Below are positions 26,758 through 37,688 of a stretch of DNA of 64,000 nucleotides, one piece after another (position 1 is the stretch's first letter; every line of letters starts with the position of its first letter). The notes under the pieces were generated by a model. That model was not told where the DNA came from, made no database searches, and worked only from the letters and a program-made list of their open reading frames with translations. A program made the translations under genes and the position numbers. This DNA is from F1-120-MAGs118 sp013360535 (lineage in GTDB: Bacteria > Planctomycetota > UBA1135 > GCA-002686595): NCBI GenBank assembly GCA_026647215.1, contig JAPKHC010000014.1, positions 62,001 through 126,000 on the forward strand, in the 5' to 3' direction.

Positions 26758-28469
26758 TCCCCGAGACTACCGTCACGCACGCCGGGATTCAGCCCGACCG
26801 TGAGCTCCCGGGCGCGCTCCAACGCTGCAGCGAGCGTGGGAGCGATGTTGCGCTCGCCGATGCGCTCGTGGAACTCGGCCTGCGCCGTCAGGCGCGCGGG
26901 CTGGTCGCGCAGGCCGCAGACGATCAGGTGACGCCCCGAGATGCGCAGGCGGTCGGCGAGGTGCTCGAGCGCGTGCAGTCCGGTGGCGTCGACGACGGTC
27001 ATGTTGCGCAGGCGCAGCACGACGACCGGCGGCAGCGTCTCGAGTTCCCGTTCGACGAGCTCGAGCTTCTCCGTCGCGCCGAACAGGAACGGCCCGTGGA
27101 TGCGGAAGATCGCGACGCCGGCGGGAATCGGATTGACCTGCAGGCTGTGCGCGAAGCCCGCCTGAACGTACTCCGGCGTCACGCGCGCCACGGTCGTCGT
27201 CAAGGTCACGTTGCGGATGTAGATCAGCGCCGCGAGGATCATCCCGACCTCGACCGCGACCGTCAGGTCCGCGAGAACGGTCAGCGCGAACGTGATCGCC
27301 CACACCACGATGTCGGACTTGCCGAGCTTGAGGATCTCGGGAATCTCGCGCCACTCGCCCATGTTCCAGGCGACGACCATCAGGATCCCGGCGAGCACGC
27401 ACAGCGGGATGTGACCCGCGAGCGGAGCGGCCGCGAGCAGCACGACGAGCAGCGTGAGCGCGTGGACGATGCCCGCGACCGGCGTGCGTGCGCCCGAGCG
27501 GATGTTGGTGGCCGTGCGCGCGATCGCGCCCGTGGCCGGCAGTCCACCGAACAGCGGCGAGAGCACGTTCGCCACGCCCTGTGCGAACAGCTCGACGTTG
27601 GGATTGTGCCGGTCGCCGCTCATGCGGTCGGCGACGACGGCGGAGAGCAGCGACTCGATCGCTCCCAGCATCGCGATCGTCAGCGCGGGTGAGAGCAGCT
27701 CCAGCGCGCCCTGCGCCGAAATGCTCGGGATCGCGAGCGTCGGCAGCCCCTGCGGCACGCCGCCGAAACGTGAACCGACGGTTTCGAGCGGGAGCCCGAG
27801 CGCCGCCACCGCGACGGTGCCGACGAGCAAGGCCACGATCGTGCCCGGCACCCGCGAGCGCAGTCGCGTGAGCGTCACGATCACGACCAGCGTGAGCACC
27901 GCCGTCACCGTCGCCGCCGGCGACACGGTCCCCGCATGCTCCGCGAGCGTGCTCAGGCGCTCGAGGAACTCGCCGGGCACGCGCTCGACCTGCAGCCCGA
28001 AGAAGTCCTTGAGTTGCGTGCTCGCGATCAGCACCGCGATGCCGTTGGTGAAGCCGATCACCACCGGTCGCGGGATGTACTTGACCGCAGTGCCCAACCC
28101 CGTGAGCCCGAGCAGGATCAGCATCACGCCCGCGAGCAGCGTGCAGGCGAACAGCCCGTCGAGCCCGTACTTCGCCACGATGCCCGACACGACGACGACG
28201 AACGCGCCCGTCGGCCCGCCGATCTGCGTGCGCGAGCCTCCGAGCGCCGAGATCACGAACCCGGCGACGATCGCGCAATACAGTCCTGCCTGCGGCGCGA
28301 CGCCCGACGAGATCGCGAATGCCATCGCCAGCGGCAGCGCCACCAGTCCGACCGTCACGCCCGCGACGACGTCCGCCGCGAGCTTCCTGCGGTCGTACTC
28401 ACGCAACGTCGCGAGCAACTTGGGCGCGAACGCCGCCTCACCGGCTCCCCCGAGCTTCACGCCACCCAC
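26754..28469 (-). CDS. SulP family anion (sulfate) permease with STAS domain
   Basis: The 571-residue inner-membrane transporter has about 10-12 hydrophobic segments. The family pattern PLAMAFAISSGVAPQAGLYC lies near residue 50, with GGSRTQIGGPTGAFVVVV after it. The cytoplasmic STAS domain spans about residues 440-550 (FRIHGPFLFGATEKLEL, VVVLRLRNMTVVDATGLHAL). SulP proteins carry sulfate, bicarbonate or other anions, and the specificity cannot be read here. Its 3' end overlaps the aldo/keto reductase start, forming a two-gene unit. Confidence 0.92.
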   Translation of the reverse strand: MGGVKLGGAGEAAFAPKLLATLREYDRRKLAADVVAGVTVGLVALPLAMAFAISSGVAPQAGLYCAIVAGFVISALGGSRTQIGGPTGAFVVVVSGIVAKYGLDGLFACTLLAGVMLILLGLTGLGTAVKYIPRPVVIGFTNGIAVLIASTQLKDFFGLQVERVPGEFLERLSTLAEHAGTVSPAATVTAVLTLVVIVTLTRLRSRVPGTIVALLVGTVAVAALGLPLETVGSRFGGVPQGLPTLAIPSISAQGALELLSPALTIAMLGAIESLLSAVVADRMSGDRHNPNVELFAQGVANVLSPLFGGLPATGAIARTATNIRSGARTPVAGIVHALTLLVVLLAAAPLAGHIPLCVLAGILMVVAWNMGEWREIPEILKLGKSDIVVWAITFALTVLADLTVAVEVGMILAALIYIRNVTLTTTVARVTPEYVQAGFAHSLQVNPIPAGVAIFRIHGPFLFGATEKLELVERELETLPPVVVLRLRNMTVVDATGLHALEHLADRLRISGRHLIVCGLRDQPARLTAQAEFHERIGERNIAPTLAAALERARELTVGLNPGVRDGSLGE

Positions 28470-28604
28470 CTCGGGCCTGGACTTGGAGGCGCTCGACGCA
28501 TGCGCTCATCCTAGTCCGTCGAGCCCGCGGCTCGGCTACGCGCTCCTTCGCATTCCGGCCCCTTCGTTGCACTTGCAAGCATTGCCGCCTGCCCGCAAAT
28601 GGCA

Positions 28605-28638
28605 CGGGCCGCGCGCCCGGTGAGGAGCGAGCGGCCCG
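28605..28638 (-). terminator. Hairpin downstream of korB
   Basis: The arms cgggccgc (28605-28612) and gcggcccg (28631-28638) are perfectly complementary with an 18-nt loop. They lie 21 bp beyond the korB stop codon and before the SulP start, in a place where the korAB transcript should end. There is no T-tract. Confidence 0.45.
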
Positions 28639-28659
28639 CGATTCGAAGCGCTGGACGCG

Positions 28660-29658
28660 TCAGGAAACGGTCCAGGTCTCGCCGGAGTGGATCAGCTTCT
28701 CGAGCGAGCCCTTGCCGCGCGCGGCCTGGGCCTTCTGGATCTGCTGGTGGATGCCTTCGTCGAAGGTCGGCGCGGAGACGTCGCGGAAGATGCCGATCGG
28801 ACGCGGCAGCTCCGGGTGCGAGTCCATCTGGCTCATCACGAACGCCGGGCCGGGCGAGTGCGTGTCGGAGCGCCAGGTCTGGGCCTCGGCGGCCGGGCAC
28901 ACGACCGGCTCCCAGCCGTCGATCTTGATGCCCTTGTCGTGGTCCTTGCCGAACACCATCGGCTGGCCCGGGCGCAGGTCGACGGTCTTGTCGTCGCGCA
29001 CGGTCTTCTCGGCCACCTTGTCGAAGGCGCCGTCGTTGAAGATCACGCAGTTCTGGTAGATCTCGACGAAGGCCGCACCCTTGTGGTGCGCGGCGGCGAG
29101 CAGCACCTGCTCCATGTGCTTCTGGTGCGTGTCGATCGTGCGGGCCACGAACGTGGCACCGCAGCCGAGCGCGAAGCTCACCGGATCGAAGGGCCGGTCG
29201 ACCGAACCCATCGGCGAGGTCTTGGTCTTGATGCCCTGCGGCGACGTCGGCGAGAACTGGCCCTTCGTCAGGCCGTAGATCTCGTTGTTGAAGAGCAGGA
29301 TCTTGACGTCGACGTTGCGGCGCAGGATGTGCGCCATGTGGTTGCCGCCGATCGACAGGCCGTCGCCGTCGCCGGTGACGAGCCACACCGAAAGGTTCGG
29401 GTTGGCGGTCTTGATCCCCGTGGCGAACGCCGGAGCGCGCCCGTGGATCGTGTGGAACCCGTAGGAGTTCATGTAGTACGGGAAGCGGCTCGAGCAGCCG
29501 ATGCCCGACACGAAGCAGAGCTGGTGGCGCGGGATGCCCAGCGTCGCCATCACGCCCTGCACGCAGTTCAGGATCGCGTAGTCCCCGCAGCCGGGGCACC
29601 AGCGCACGTCCTGGTCGGACTTGAAGTCCTTCTTGGTCAGCACTTGGGAGTCGGCCAC
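28660..29658 (-). CDS. korB: 2-oxoacid:ferredoxin oxidoreductase, beta subunit (TPP-binding)
   Basis: This 332-residue subunit binds thiamine diphosphate and helps convert a 2-oxoacid, probably 2-oxoglutarate, to the acyl-CoA with reduction of ferredoxin. It shows the CPGCGDYAIL and GIGCSSRFP cysteine motifs that ligate the single 4Fe-4S cluster. The TPP motif is GDGDGLSIGGNHMAH followed about 30 residues later by NNEIYGLTKGQ. Its start lies 3 bp after the korA stop, so the two are cotranscribed. Assignment to KGOR rather than VOR or POR rests on subunit organisation and general resemblance, and is less certain than the family. Confidence 0.92.
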   Translation of the reverse strand: MADSQVLTKKDFKSDQDVRWCPGCGDYAILNCVQGVMATLGIPRHQLCFVSGIGCSSRFPYYMNSYGFHTIHGRAPAFATGIKTANPNLSVWLVTGDGDGLSIGGNHMAHILRRNVDVKILLFNNEIYGLTKGQFSPTSPQGIKTKTSPMGSVDRPFDPVSFALGCGATFVARTIDTHQKHMEQVLLAAAHHKGAAFVEIYQNCVIFNDGAFDKVAEKTVRDDKTVDLRPGQPMVFGKDHDKGIKIDGWEPVVCPAAEAQTWRSDTHSPGPAFVMSQMDSHPELPRPIGIFRDVSAPTFDEGIHQQIQKAQAARGKGSLEKLIHSGETWTVS

Positions 29659-29661
29659 GGT

Positions 29662-31527
<1,866 letters not shown>

Positions 31528-31808
31528 GGGATCCTTGGTTCCTGAGTGCGGGATATCCCGCAGCCGTAGAAGGCCCCGTCCGGGTTGCTCGCCCGAATGC
31601 AGGGGCGGAACGATTCTAGCCACAGGGACCCGGCCCCATACGCCCCCTTATGCGTAGAACCGGCGCTCTGCGGACCCGTTGCACGGTTCGAGCGCGGAGT
31701 TTCGAGCGCTCGCACGCGCTCGCACGCCGCGGAAGCTCGCGCGCCGCCCCGTGCGGTCGGGCTGCGGCCTCGACCCGCTACCATGGCGCGCCGCCCGCCG
31801 CTCCGCCC

Positions 31809-32999
31809 ATGCCCTCGACTCCCCGCTTCGCCGCTGCCCTCTCGGTCGACCCCAACGCCGCCGTCGCCGAGGAGCAGGTCTCCAGCCGCATCGTCGACGC
31901 GCTCTCCGGCCGCCGCGCCGACCTGTGCGTCGTGTTCGTGTCGCACCACTACGGCAGCGCGATCGAAGAACTCGGGGTCCGCCTCGCCAAGGCCACCGGA
32001 GCGCGCGTGGTCGTCGGCTGCACCGGTGAGAGCATCATCGGCGGCGAGCGCGAGGTCGAGCGCGAGCCGGCGCTGTCGGTGTGGTGCGCCGAGCTGCCCG
32101 GCGTCGAATTGCGCCCGTTCCGCGCCACGGCACGCGCCGAGGGCGACAAGCTCCACTTCAGCGCCGTGCCCGACATCGGCGACCGCTCGCGCGCGTCAGT
32201 CCTGCTCTTCGGCGACCCGTATTCGTTCCCCATGGACGAGTACCTCAAGCGCCTCAACACCAACCTCCCCGGCGTTCCCGCCGTCGGCGGCATGGCGTCG
32301 GGTGGCATGGGCCCGGGGCAGAACCTCCTGATCTCGAAGGACGGCATCGAGGCGCAGGGTGCGCTCGGCGTCGTGCTCGAAGGCGCGATCGAGCTGCGTT
32401 CGGTCGTGAGCCAAGGCTGCCGCCCGATCGGGCGCCCGTGGGTCGTCACGGCCTGCGAGGAGCACCTGATCGGCAAGCTCGGCGGACGGCCGGCGCTCGA
32501 TGTGCTGATGGAGACCATGACGGCGCTCGAGCCCGAGGAGCAGAAGCTCTTCCAGCGTGGGCCGTTCGTCGGCCTCGCGATCGATGCGGCGAAGAGCCAG
32601 TTCACGCGCGGCGACTTCCTCGTGCGCAACGTGCTCGGGCTGTCGCGCGACGAGCGCGCGATCGCGGTCAGCGACATCCTGCGGCGCGGCCAGACGGTGC
32701 AGTTCCTCGTGCGCGACGCGGCCAGCGCGACCGAGGACCTGACGCAGCTCATGGCCAGCGCCGCGACGGGCGGGACGGCCGCGCCCGACTCGTGCGGAGC
32801 GCTGCTGTTCTCCTGCAACGGCCGCGGCTCGCGCATGTTCCAGCGCGTCGACCACGACCTGCGCTGCGTGCGCACCGGCCTCGAGGCTGCGGTGCCCATC
32901 GCCGGTTTCTTCGCACAGGGCGAGATCGGCCCGGTCGGCGGACGCAACTTCCTGCACGGTTACACGGCGAGCGTGGCGGTGTTCCGCGCGCGAACTTAG
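31809..32999 (+). CDS. FIST N/FIST C domain sensory protein
   Basis: The 396-residue product has the FIST N domain at about residues 30-220 (CVVFVSHHYGSAIEEL, VVGCTGESIIGGEREVE) and FIST C at about 230-385 (LFSCNGRGSRMF, VPIAGFFAQGEIGPVGG, LHGYTASVAVF). FIST domains are predicted to bind small ligands such as amino acids and are often linked to signal-transduction modules; here the protein stands alone, without kinase or GGDEF output. No signal peptide or membrane segment is seen, so it is cytoplasmic. The ATG at 31809 is chosen over in-frame upstream codons because the upstream stretch is arginine-rich and non-conserved in character. The rhodanese gene starts 11 bp after its stop. Confidence 0.88.
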   Translation: MPSTPRFAAALSVDPNAAVAEEQVSSRIVDALSGRRADLCVVFVSHHYGSAIEELGVRLAKATGARVVVGCTGESIIGGEREVEREPALSVWCAELPGVELRPFRATARAEGDKLHFSAVPDIGDRSRASVLLFGDPYSFPMDEYLKRLNTNLPGVPAVGGMASGGMGPGQNLLISKDGIEAQGALGVVLEGAIELRSVVSQGCRPIGRPWVVTACEEHLIGKLGGRPALDVLMETMTALEPEEQKLFQRGPFVGLAIDAAKSQFTRGDFLVRNVLGLSRDERAIAVSDILRRGQTVQFLVRDAASATEDLTQLMASAATGGTAAPDSCGALLFSCNGRGSRMFQRVDHDLRCVRTGLEAAVPIAGFFAQGEIGPVGGRNFLHGYTASVAVFRART

Positions 33000-33010
33000 G
33001 AGCTTTCCGG

Positions 33011-33550
33011 ATGGAGATGGTGGCACTGGGCGCTGCGGCGCTCGCCCTGCTGGTCGCGTTGGTGGCGCTGTCGCGCGCGGGCGCGTGGAAAGGTCGCGTC
33101 GACGAGCTCGAGCGCGAATTGCGGCGCCGCACGGACGGCAACGCGCAGTCGCAGCAGTCGGACCTCGAGACGTTGCGTGCGCTGGTCGCAGTACTGGCGG
33201 AAGGCGGCAAGCTGACGCGCGAGCAGGTGCTCGAAGGGCGCCTGTGGGCCGACGCGAGCGTGCAGCAGGGTCTCGAGCTCGTGAAGCAGGGCGCGCGCGT
33301 GCTCGACGTGCGCACGCCGGGCGAGACGGCCGGAGGCGTGATTCCCGGCGCGATCCTGATCCCGGTCGACCAGCTCGAGGCGCGCGTGGCGGAGCTGCCC
33401 AAGGACGGCAAGGCGCTGCTCGTGTGCTGCGCGGGCGGCTCGCGCTCCGCGGCGGCCTGCGAGTTCCTGTCGCAGCAGGGCTTCGCGGCGCTGCACAACC
33501 TCGAAGGTGGCATGAACTCCTGGTCGGGCCCGCGCGAGCGGCCGCGGTGA
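33011..33550 (+). CDS. Membrane-anchored rhodanese-domain protein
   Basis: This 179-residue protein starts with a single membrane helix (MVALGAAALALLVALVALS). A short coiled-coil follows (residues 28-60, DELERELRRR). The rhodanese domain covers about 90-175: VLDVRTPGETAGGVIPGAI, then the active loop LVCCAGGSRSAAA with the catalytic Cys in a six-residue loop ending in Arg. It may transfer sulfane sulfur or only bind. Its stop overlaps a GTG that could start the penicillin acylase gene, so the genes are translationally linked. Confidence 0.88.
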   Translation: MEMVALGAAALALLVALVALSRAGAWKGRVDELERELRRRTDGNAQSQQSDLETLRALVAVLAEGGKLTREQVLEGRLWADASVQQGLELVKQGARVLDVRTPGETAGGVIPGAILIPVDQLEARVAELPKDGKALLVCCAGGSRSAAACEFLSQQGFAALHNLEGGMNSWSGPRERPR

Positions 33551-33555
33551 GCGCG

Positions 33556-35889
33556 ATGCTGCGCCGCGTCGGCCGCGTGCTCTTGCTGCTCGTCGTCCTC
33601 GGGTCGATCGTCGGCACGGGTGCGTTCCTGTGGTGGCGCGGCAAGGGCCAGCCGCAGCGCGAGGGTCGCGCCGTCGTGGCGAGCCTCGCGACGGGCGTGA
33701 CGGTGCGTTTCGACGACGCCGCGGTTCCGCACGTCGCCGCCGCGAGCCTGCTCGACCTGTCGCGCGCGATGGGCTGGCTGCACGCGAACGAGCGCATGGG
33801 CCAGATGGAGCTGCAGCGGCGCTACGCGGCCGGAAGGCTGTCGGAGATCATTGGAGCTGCAACGATCGGTGCCGACCGGCGCATGCGCGAGCTCGGCATC
33901 GCGCGCGCGGCGCGGGCGCAGCTGCGTGCGTGCTCGCAGCGCAGCCGGGACGTGCTCGAGGCCTACGCGCAGGGCGTCAACGCCTGGCTCGACACGCACC
34001 GCGGCGACCTGCCGCCGGATCTGGTGCTCCTGCGCGCCGAACCGGAGCCGTGGAAGCCCGAAGACAGCCTCGGCATCGAGCTTCTGATGGCGCAGATGCT
34101 CTCCTACAGCGAAGAGCGCGAGCGCGTGCGGATGAGCTGGATCGGCGCGCTCGGGGTGGAGCGTGCGAGCGAGCTGATCGGCGTCGAGGGCCTCGAAATC
34201 GCGCCGGAACTGCCGGAAATTGCGCGCCGGGCCTTCGAGGCCGCGCGCAAGGCCGACCTCGAGGCGAACGGGCAGAACGGCAGCAACAACTGGGCGGTCG
34301 CGGGCTCGCGCAGCGCGAGCGCGGGTGCGCTCGTCGCGAACGATCCGCACTTGGGCCTGGGCTTGCCGTCGGTGTGGTACCAGGCGCAGCTGCGCTCGCC
34401 CGAATACGAAGCGACGGGTTTCACGCTGCCGGGCCTCCCGATGGTCGTCGTCGGCCAGGGCCGGCACGTCGCGTGGAGCTTCACCAACGCCGAGCTCGAC
34501 GTGTGCGACCTGTTCCTCGAGCGAGTGCGCGAGGACGGCGCGGCGGTCGAGCGCGACGGCGAGTGGCTCGCGATCACGAGCGAGCGCGAGGAGCTCCGCG
34601 TGCGCGACGGCGAGAGCGTGGAAGTGCTCTACCGCGCGACCGACATCGGGCCACTGCTCACGGCGAGCGCGCGCGAGCCGCGCCTGCCGTTCAGCCTCGC
34701 GTGGACGGCCTTCGTGCCGTTCGATCCCGTCGAACCGTTCCTCGCGCTGCCCGGCGCGCGTTCGGCGAGCGAAATCCCCGCGATCGCGGGCCGTTTCGTG
34801 TCGCCGCCGCAGAACCTCGTGTGCGGCGACGGCACCGGCGCGATCGCGTCGACGCTGCTCGGTCGCGCCGTGCAGCGCGGCTTCGGCACGGGCCACCTGC
34901 CGCTGCCGGCGTGGAAACACACCAACCACTGGCAGGGCCTCGCTCCGCACGAGCAGGCGCCGCTGCAGCTCGAGCCCGGCGACGCCCTGCTCGCGACCGC
35001 CAACGACGACCCGCGCCCGGCGGGCTTTCCGTTCCCCTACTCGGTCGACTCCGCGGCTCCGCAGCGCGGCGAGCGCATCCGCGAGCGCCTTGCGGAACGC
35101 ACCGACTGGACGCCGGAGCTGCTCGCGCGCCTGCAGGTCGACGTGACGTCGCTGTACGCACGCGAGCTGTGCGCCGCGCTGCCCGAGCCGCCGCCCGGAG
35201 ACGCGCACCGCGCCTGGAGCGCGCTGCACGGCTGGAACGGCGAGATGCTGCTCAAAGGCACCTCCGCGCTGTACACGCTGTTCGAGCGCGAGCTCACGCT
35301 CGGCCTCTTCAGCGACGAATTGGCGAAATGCGGCGGCATCAGCCATCCCGAGCGTTCGCGTGCGCGGCTCGAGGCCGTGCAGGGCAAGCTCGACGCGAAG
35401 TGGTTCGACGACGTGGCGACGCCGCAACTCGAGACGCGCGAAAGCTGCATCACGGCCGCGCTCGAGCGCGCGTGGCGCGACGGCTGGTCTCGCTGGGGCG
35501 ACGACGTCGCACGCTGGGACTACGGCGCGATGCACGTGTGGACACCTTCGCACCAGCTCGCCAGCGTGCCGATTCTCGGGAGTTTCTTCTCGAGCGGCTC
35601 CCACGAGGTGCCCGGCAGCGACACGAGCCCGTGCGTCTTCTCCGGCGCGCGCGTCGGCGAGCGCATCGAGGTCGGCCACGGCGCCTCGCTGCGCTTCGTC
35701 GCCGATTGCGCCGATCCCGACCGCTCGCTCGGCATCCTGCCCGCCGGCCAGTCGGGCCATCCCTTCGACTCCCACTACGACGACCAGATCGAGCGCTTCC
35801 TCGCCGGCTCGCTGCGCCCGATGCGCTGGAGCGAGGCCGCGATCCTCGCCGCGACCGTCACGACGCTCGAGCTCACGCCGCGTCCATGA
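33556..35889 (+). CDS. Penicillin acylase family Ntn-hydrolase
   Basis: This 777-residue amidase precursor has an N-terminal membrane segment (VLLLLVVLGSIVGTGAFLWW), so it is exported or anchored. As in penicillin acylases, the alpha chain precedes a self-cleaved Gly-Ser bond: the site is NGSNNWAV with the nucleophile Ser near residue 243. Downstream family features are ANDPHLGLGLPSVWY and LPGLPMVVVGQGRHVAWSFTN. The substrate could be an acyl-homoserine lactone, a beta-lactam or another amide and cannot be predicted. A GTG at 33547, overlapping the rhodanese stop, is an alternative start adding three residues. The next gene overlaps its stop by 4 bp. Confidence 0.92.
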   Translation: MLRRVGRVLLLLVVLGSIVGTGAFLWWRGKGQPQREGRAVVASLATGVTVRFDDAAVPHVAAASLLDLSRAMGWLHANERMGQMELQRRYAAGRLSEIIGAATIGADRRMRELGIARAARAQLRACSQRSRDVLEAYAQGVNAWLDTHRGDLPPDLVLLRAEPEPWKPEDSLGIELLMAQMLSYSEERERVRMSWIGALGVERASELIGVEGLEIAPELPEIARRAFEAARKADLEANGQNGSNNWAVAGSRSASAGALVANDPHLGLGLPSVWYQAQLRSPEYEATGFTLPGLPMVVVGQGRHVAWSFTNAELDVCDLFLERVREDGAAVERDGEWLAITSEREELRVRDGESVEVLYRATDIGPLLTASAREPRLPFSLAWTAFVPFDPVEPFLALPGARSASEIPAIAGRFVSPPQNLVCGDGTGAIASTLLGRAVQRGFGTGHLPLPAWKHTNHWQGLAPHEQAPLQLEPGDALLATANDDPRPAGFPFPYSVDSAAPQRGERIRERLAERTDWTPELLARLQVDVTSLYARELCAALPEPPPGDAHRAWSALHGWNGEMLLKGTSALYTLFERELTLGLFSDELAKCGGISHPERSRARLEAVQGKLDAKWFDDVATPQLETRESCITAALERAWRDGWSRWGDDVARWDYGAMHVWTPSHQLASVPILGSFFSSGSHEVPGSDTSPCVFSGARVGERIEVGHGASLRFVADCADPDRSLGILPAGQSGHPFDSHYDDQIERFLAGSLRPMRWSEAAILAATVTTLELTPRP

Positions 35890-36236
35890 GGCTCCCCGCT
35901 CCGCTCGCCGCCTTGCTCGAAGCGCTCGCTTCGCTCGCGCTTCCCGCTCGCGGCGCTCGCGTCGCGGGCGCGCGCGACGGCCTGTGGATCCAGCGCCTCC
36001 CCGGCGGCCGCCTGTTCGCCGAGACGACCTGGCGCAACGGGGTGCGCGACGGCCGCGAGCGCCGCTGGTACCTCGACGGCAAGCCGCACTTCCACGGCAC
36101 GTGGACCGACGGCCGCCGCACGGGCGAGTGGCTCTTCCTCACGCGCGACGAGCGCGTCGATCCCGAGCGCACCGGCGTGTACGAGAACGGCGAGAAGATC
36201 GCTCCGCTGCGCGGCTACAACGACTGGAAGCACTGA
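35886..36236 (+). CDS. Small MORN-type (YwqK-like) repeat protein
   Basis: The 116-residue product overlaps the penicillin acylase stop by 4 bp (ATGA), so it is translationally coupled. Residues 45-100 show MORN-like repeats: ETTWRNGVRDGRERRWYLDG, then FHGTWTDGRRTGEWLF and a final GVYENGEK. Similar proteins are annotated as YwqK-family antitoxins, but no toxin gene is present, so that name is not applied as a function. A hydrophobic N-terminus (LAALLEALASLALPARG) may be a weak signal peptide. Its role beside an acylase is unknown. Confidence 0.72.
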   Translation: MRLPAPLAALLEALASLALPARGARVAGARDGLWIQRLPGGRLFAETTWRNGVRDGRERRWYLDGKPHFHGTWTDGRRTGEWLFLTRDERVDPERTGVYENGEKIAPLRGYNDWKH

Positions 36237-36280
36237 ACTCGTCGCTTGACGGCGCGCGCGCGGCCTTGCATGAAGGAGGG

Positions 36281-37096
36281 ATGCAGCCCTCCGATGCGGA
36301 ACTCCAGTCCGACCTCGACTTCGCCATCCAGGCCGCGCAGCTCGCCGGCGAGCGTGGGCTCGCGCTGCGCAAGACCGGGCGCTGGCAAGGCGACCTGCTC
36401 GCCGACATCGGCGACCAGGCCGCCGATGGACTTCTGCAAGGCCTGATCCGCGGCCGCTATCCGCAGGACGGCATTCTCAGCGAAGAAACCGCCGATTCCG
36501 CGGCGCGCCTTGCGAAGTCGCGCTGCTGGATCGTCGACCCGCTCGACGGCACGCGCGAGTACAGCGAGCTGCGCGAGGACTGGGCCGTGCACGTCGCGCT
36601 CACGATCGACGGCCAGTGTGCGCTCGCCGCGGTCGCGTTGCCGTCGATCGATGCGGTGCTGTGGGGTGTCGCGTTGCCCGGTCGCGAGCGCGCGGGCGTC
36701 GTCGGCAACCTCGCCCTCTCCCGCGGCGACGACACCGGCCCCGCCGTGCCGCGCATCGTCGTCTCGCGCAGCCACACGCCGCCATGGGTCGAGAGCTTCG
36801 GCCGCGCGCTCGGCGCCGCCCCGCTGATTCCATGCGGCAGCGCGGGCTTCAAGGTCGCCAAGCTCCTGATCGGCGACGCGGACGTGTACGTCCACAAGAA
36901 GGGCCTCAAGGAGTGGGACACGTGCGCGCCGGAGACCGTCGCGCGCGCGCTCGGCTGGTGGGTCGGCCGCCTGCGCGGCGAGGAACACCGCTACAACCAG
37001 CCCGATCCGAAGAATCACGAGCTCGTGGTCTGCCGCAAGTCGCACCGCGCGGCCGTGCTCGCCGCGGTGCAGTCCTCGGGCGCGCTGGAGAACTAG
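36281..37096 (+). CDS. cysQ: CysQ-like 3'(2'),5'-bisphosphate nucleotidase (inositol monophosphatase family)
   Basis: This 271-residue metal-dependent phosphatase has all family motifs: LSEET (first metal-binding Glu pair region), WIVDPLDGTREY, and the C-terminal site KEWDTCAPE. CysQ removes the 3' phosphate of PAP left by sulfotransferases and PAPS reductase. The insert VHKKGLKEWDTCAPE fits the CysQ branch better than inositol phosphatases, though other inositol-phosphatase-like activities remain possible. The tggaagg-like ribosome site lies very close to the ATG at 36281. Its TAG stop shares the bases CTAG with the stop of the opposing gene. Confidence 0.86.
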   Translation: MQPSDAELQSDLDFAIQAAQLAGERGLALRKTGRWQGDLLADIGDQAADGLLQGLIRGRYPQDGILSEETADSAARLAKSRCWIVDPLDGTREYSELREDWAVHVALTIDGQCALAAVALPSIDAVLWGVALPGRERAGVVGNLALSRGDDTGPAVPRIVVSRSHTPPWVESFGRALGAAPLIPCGSAGFKVAKLLIGDADVYVHKKGLKEWDTCAPETVARALGWWVGRLRGEEHRYNQPDPKNHELVVCRKSHRAAVLAAVQSSGALEN

Positions 37097-37686
37097 CTCG
37101 CCGCCGCAGCCGCCGCGCGGCGGAACGCGTCGGCGTCGGCCTCGTCGGCGGCCTTGGCCGCGGCGCGCAGCGCACGCGCGATCTTCGGTTCGACGCGCGT
37201 GCAGAGCGCCTCGACGAGCTCGTGGCTGAGCGCGAGCGTCGTCTCGCGGTCGCGGCGGAAGCGCGACCAGACTTCGTCGGGGTTCGAGCACGCGCGCAGC
37301 GCGAGCGCGAGGCTCGAGAGGTTGTGGAGCTTGTCGGCGGCCTTCGCCGTGGCGGCTTGCGGCGACATGCGTGCGACCTTCTCGATGCCGGCGCGCTTGC
37401 GTTCGTCCCAGCTCTTCGACTTGTCCTCGGTGAGCTCGGCGACGATGCGCGCGAGGTGGCGGCCGAACTCGGCCTCGACGCGCGCGAGGTCCCAGCCCTC
37501 GCAATCCTCGACGACGTCGTGCAGGAGGCCGGCGACGATCACGTCCTCGTCCTGCCCCCAGCGCGCGAGCATCAGCGCGACGTGCAGCGGGTGGATCACG
37601 TACGGATCGTCCGATGCCTTGCGGCGCTGGCCCTCGTGGGCGGCGAGCGCCACGGAGAGCGCCTTCTCGACGGTGGCGGAAAACAT
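37093..37686 (-). CDS. Small HD-domain (p)ppGpp hydrolase-like protein (MESH1/SAH type)
   Basis: The 197-residue protein is the last gene of a five-gene minus-strand operon. It has the RelA/SpoT-type HD pattern: DPYVIHPLHVALML, then GLLHDVVEDC and AKAADKLHNLSSL, with ELTEDKSKSWDERKR between. This resembles stand-alone alarmone hydrolases of the MESH1 type, which cleave (p)ppGpp and, in animals, NADPH. No synthetase domain is present. The ATG at 37686 lies 2 bp after the stop of the upstream membrane-protein gene. Activity is inferred from motifs only. Confidence 0.8.
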   Translation of the reverse strand: MFSATVEKALSVALAAHEGQRRKASDDPYVIHPLHVALMLARWGQDEDVIVAGLLHDVVEDCEGWDLARVEAEFGRHLARIVAELTEDKSKSWDERKRAGIEKVARMSPQAATAKAADKLHNLSSLALALRACSNPDEVWSRFRRDRETTLALSHELVEALCTRVEPKIARALRAAAKAADEADADAFRRAAAAAAS

Positions 37687-37688
37687 CG

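Noticed and set aside
32749..35775. 1008-codon open frame on the minus strand opposite the penicillin acylase gene
   Set aside because: No motifs, arginine-rich, and fully antisense to a well-supported gene.
35886..36236. Antitoxin of a toxin-antitoxin pair
   Set aside because: Similarity is limited to MORN-like repeats and no toxin gene is adjacent.
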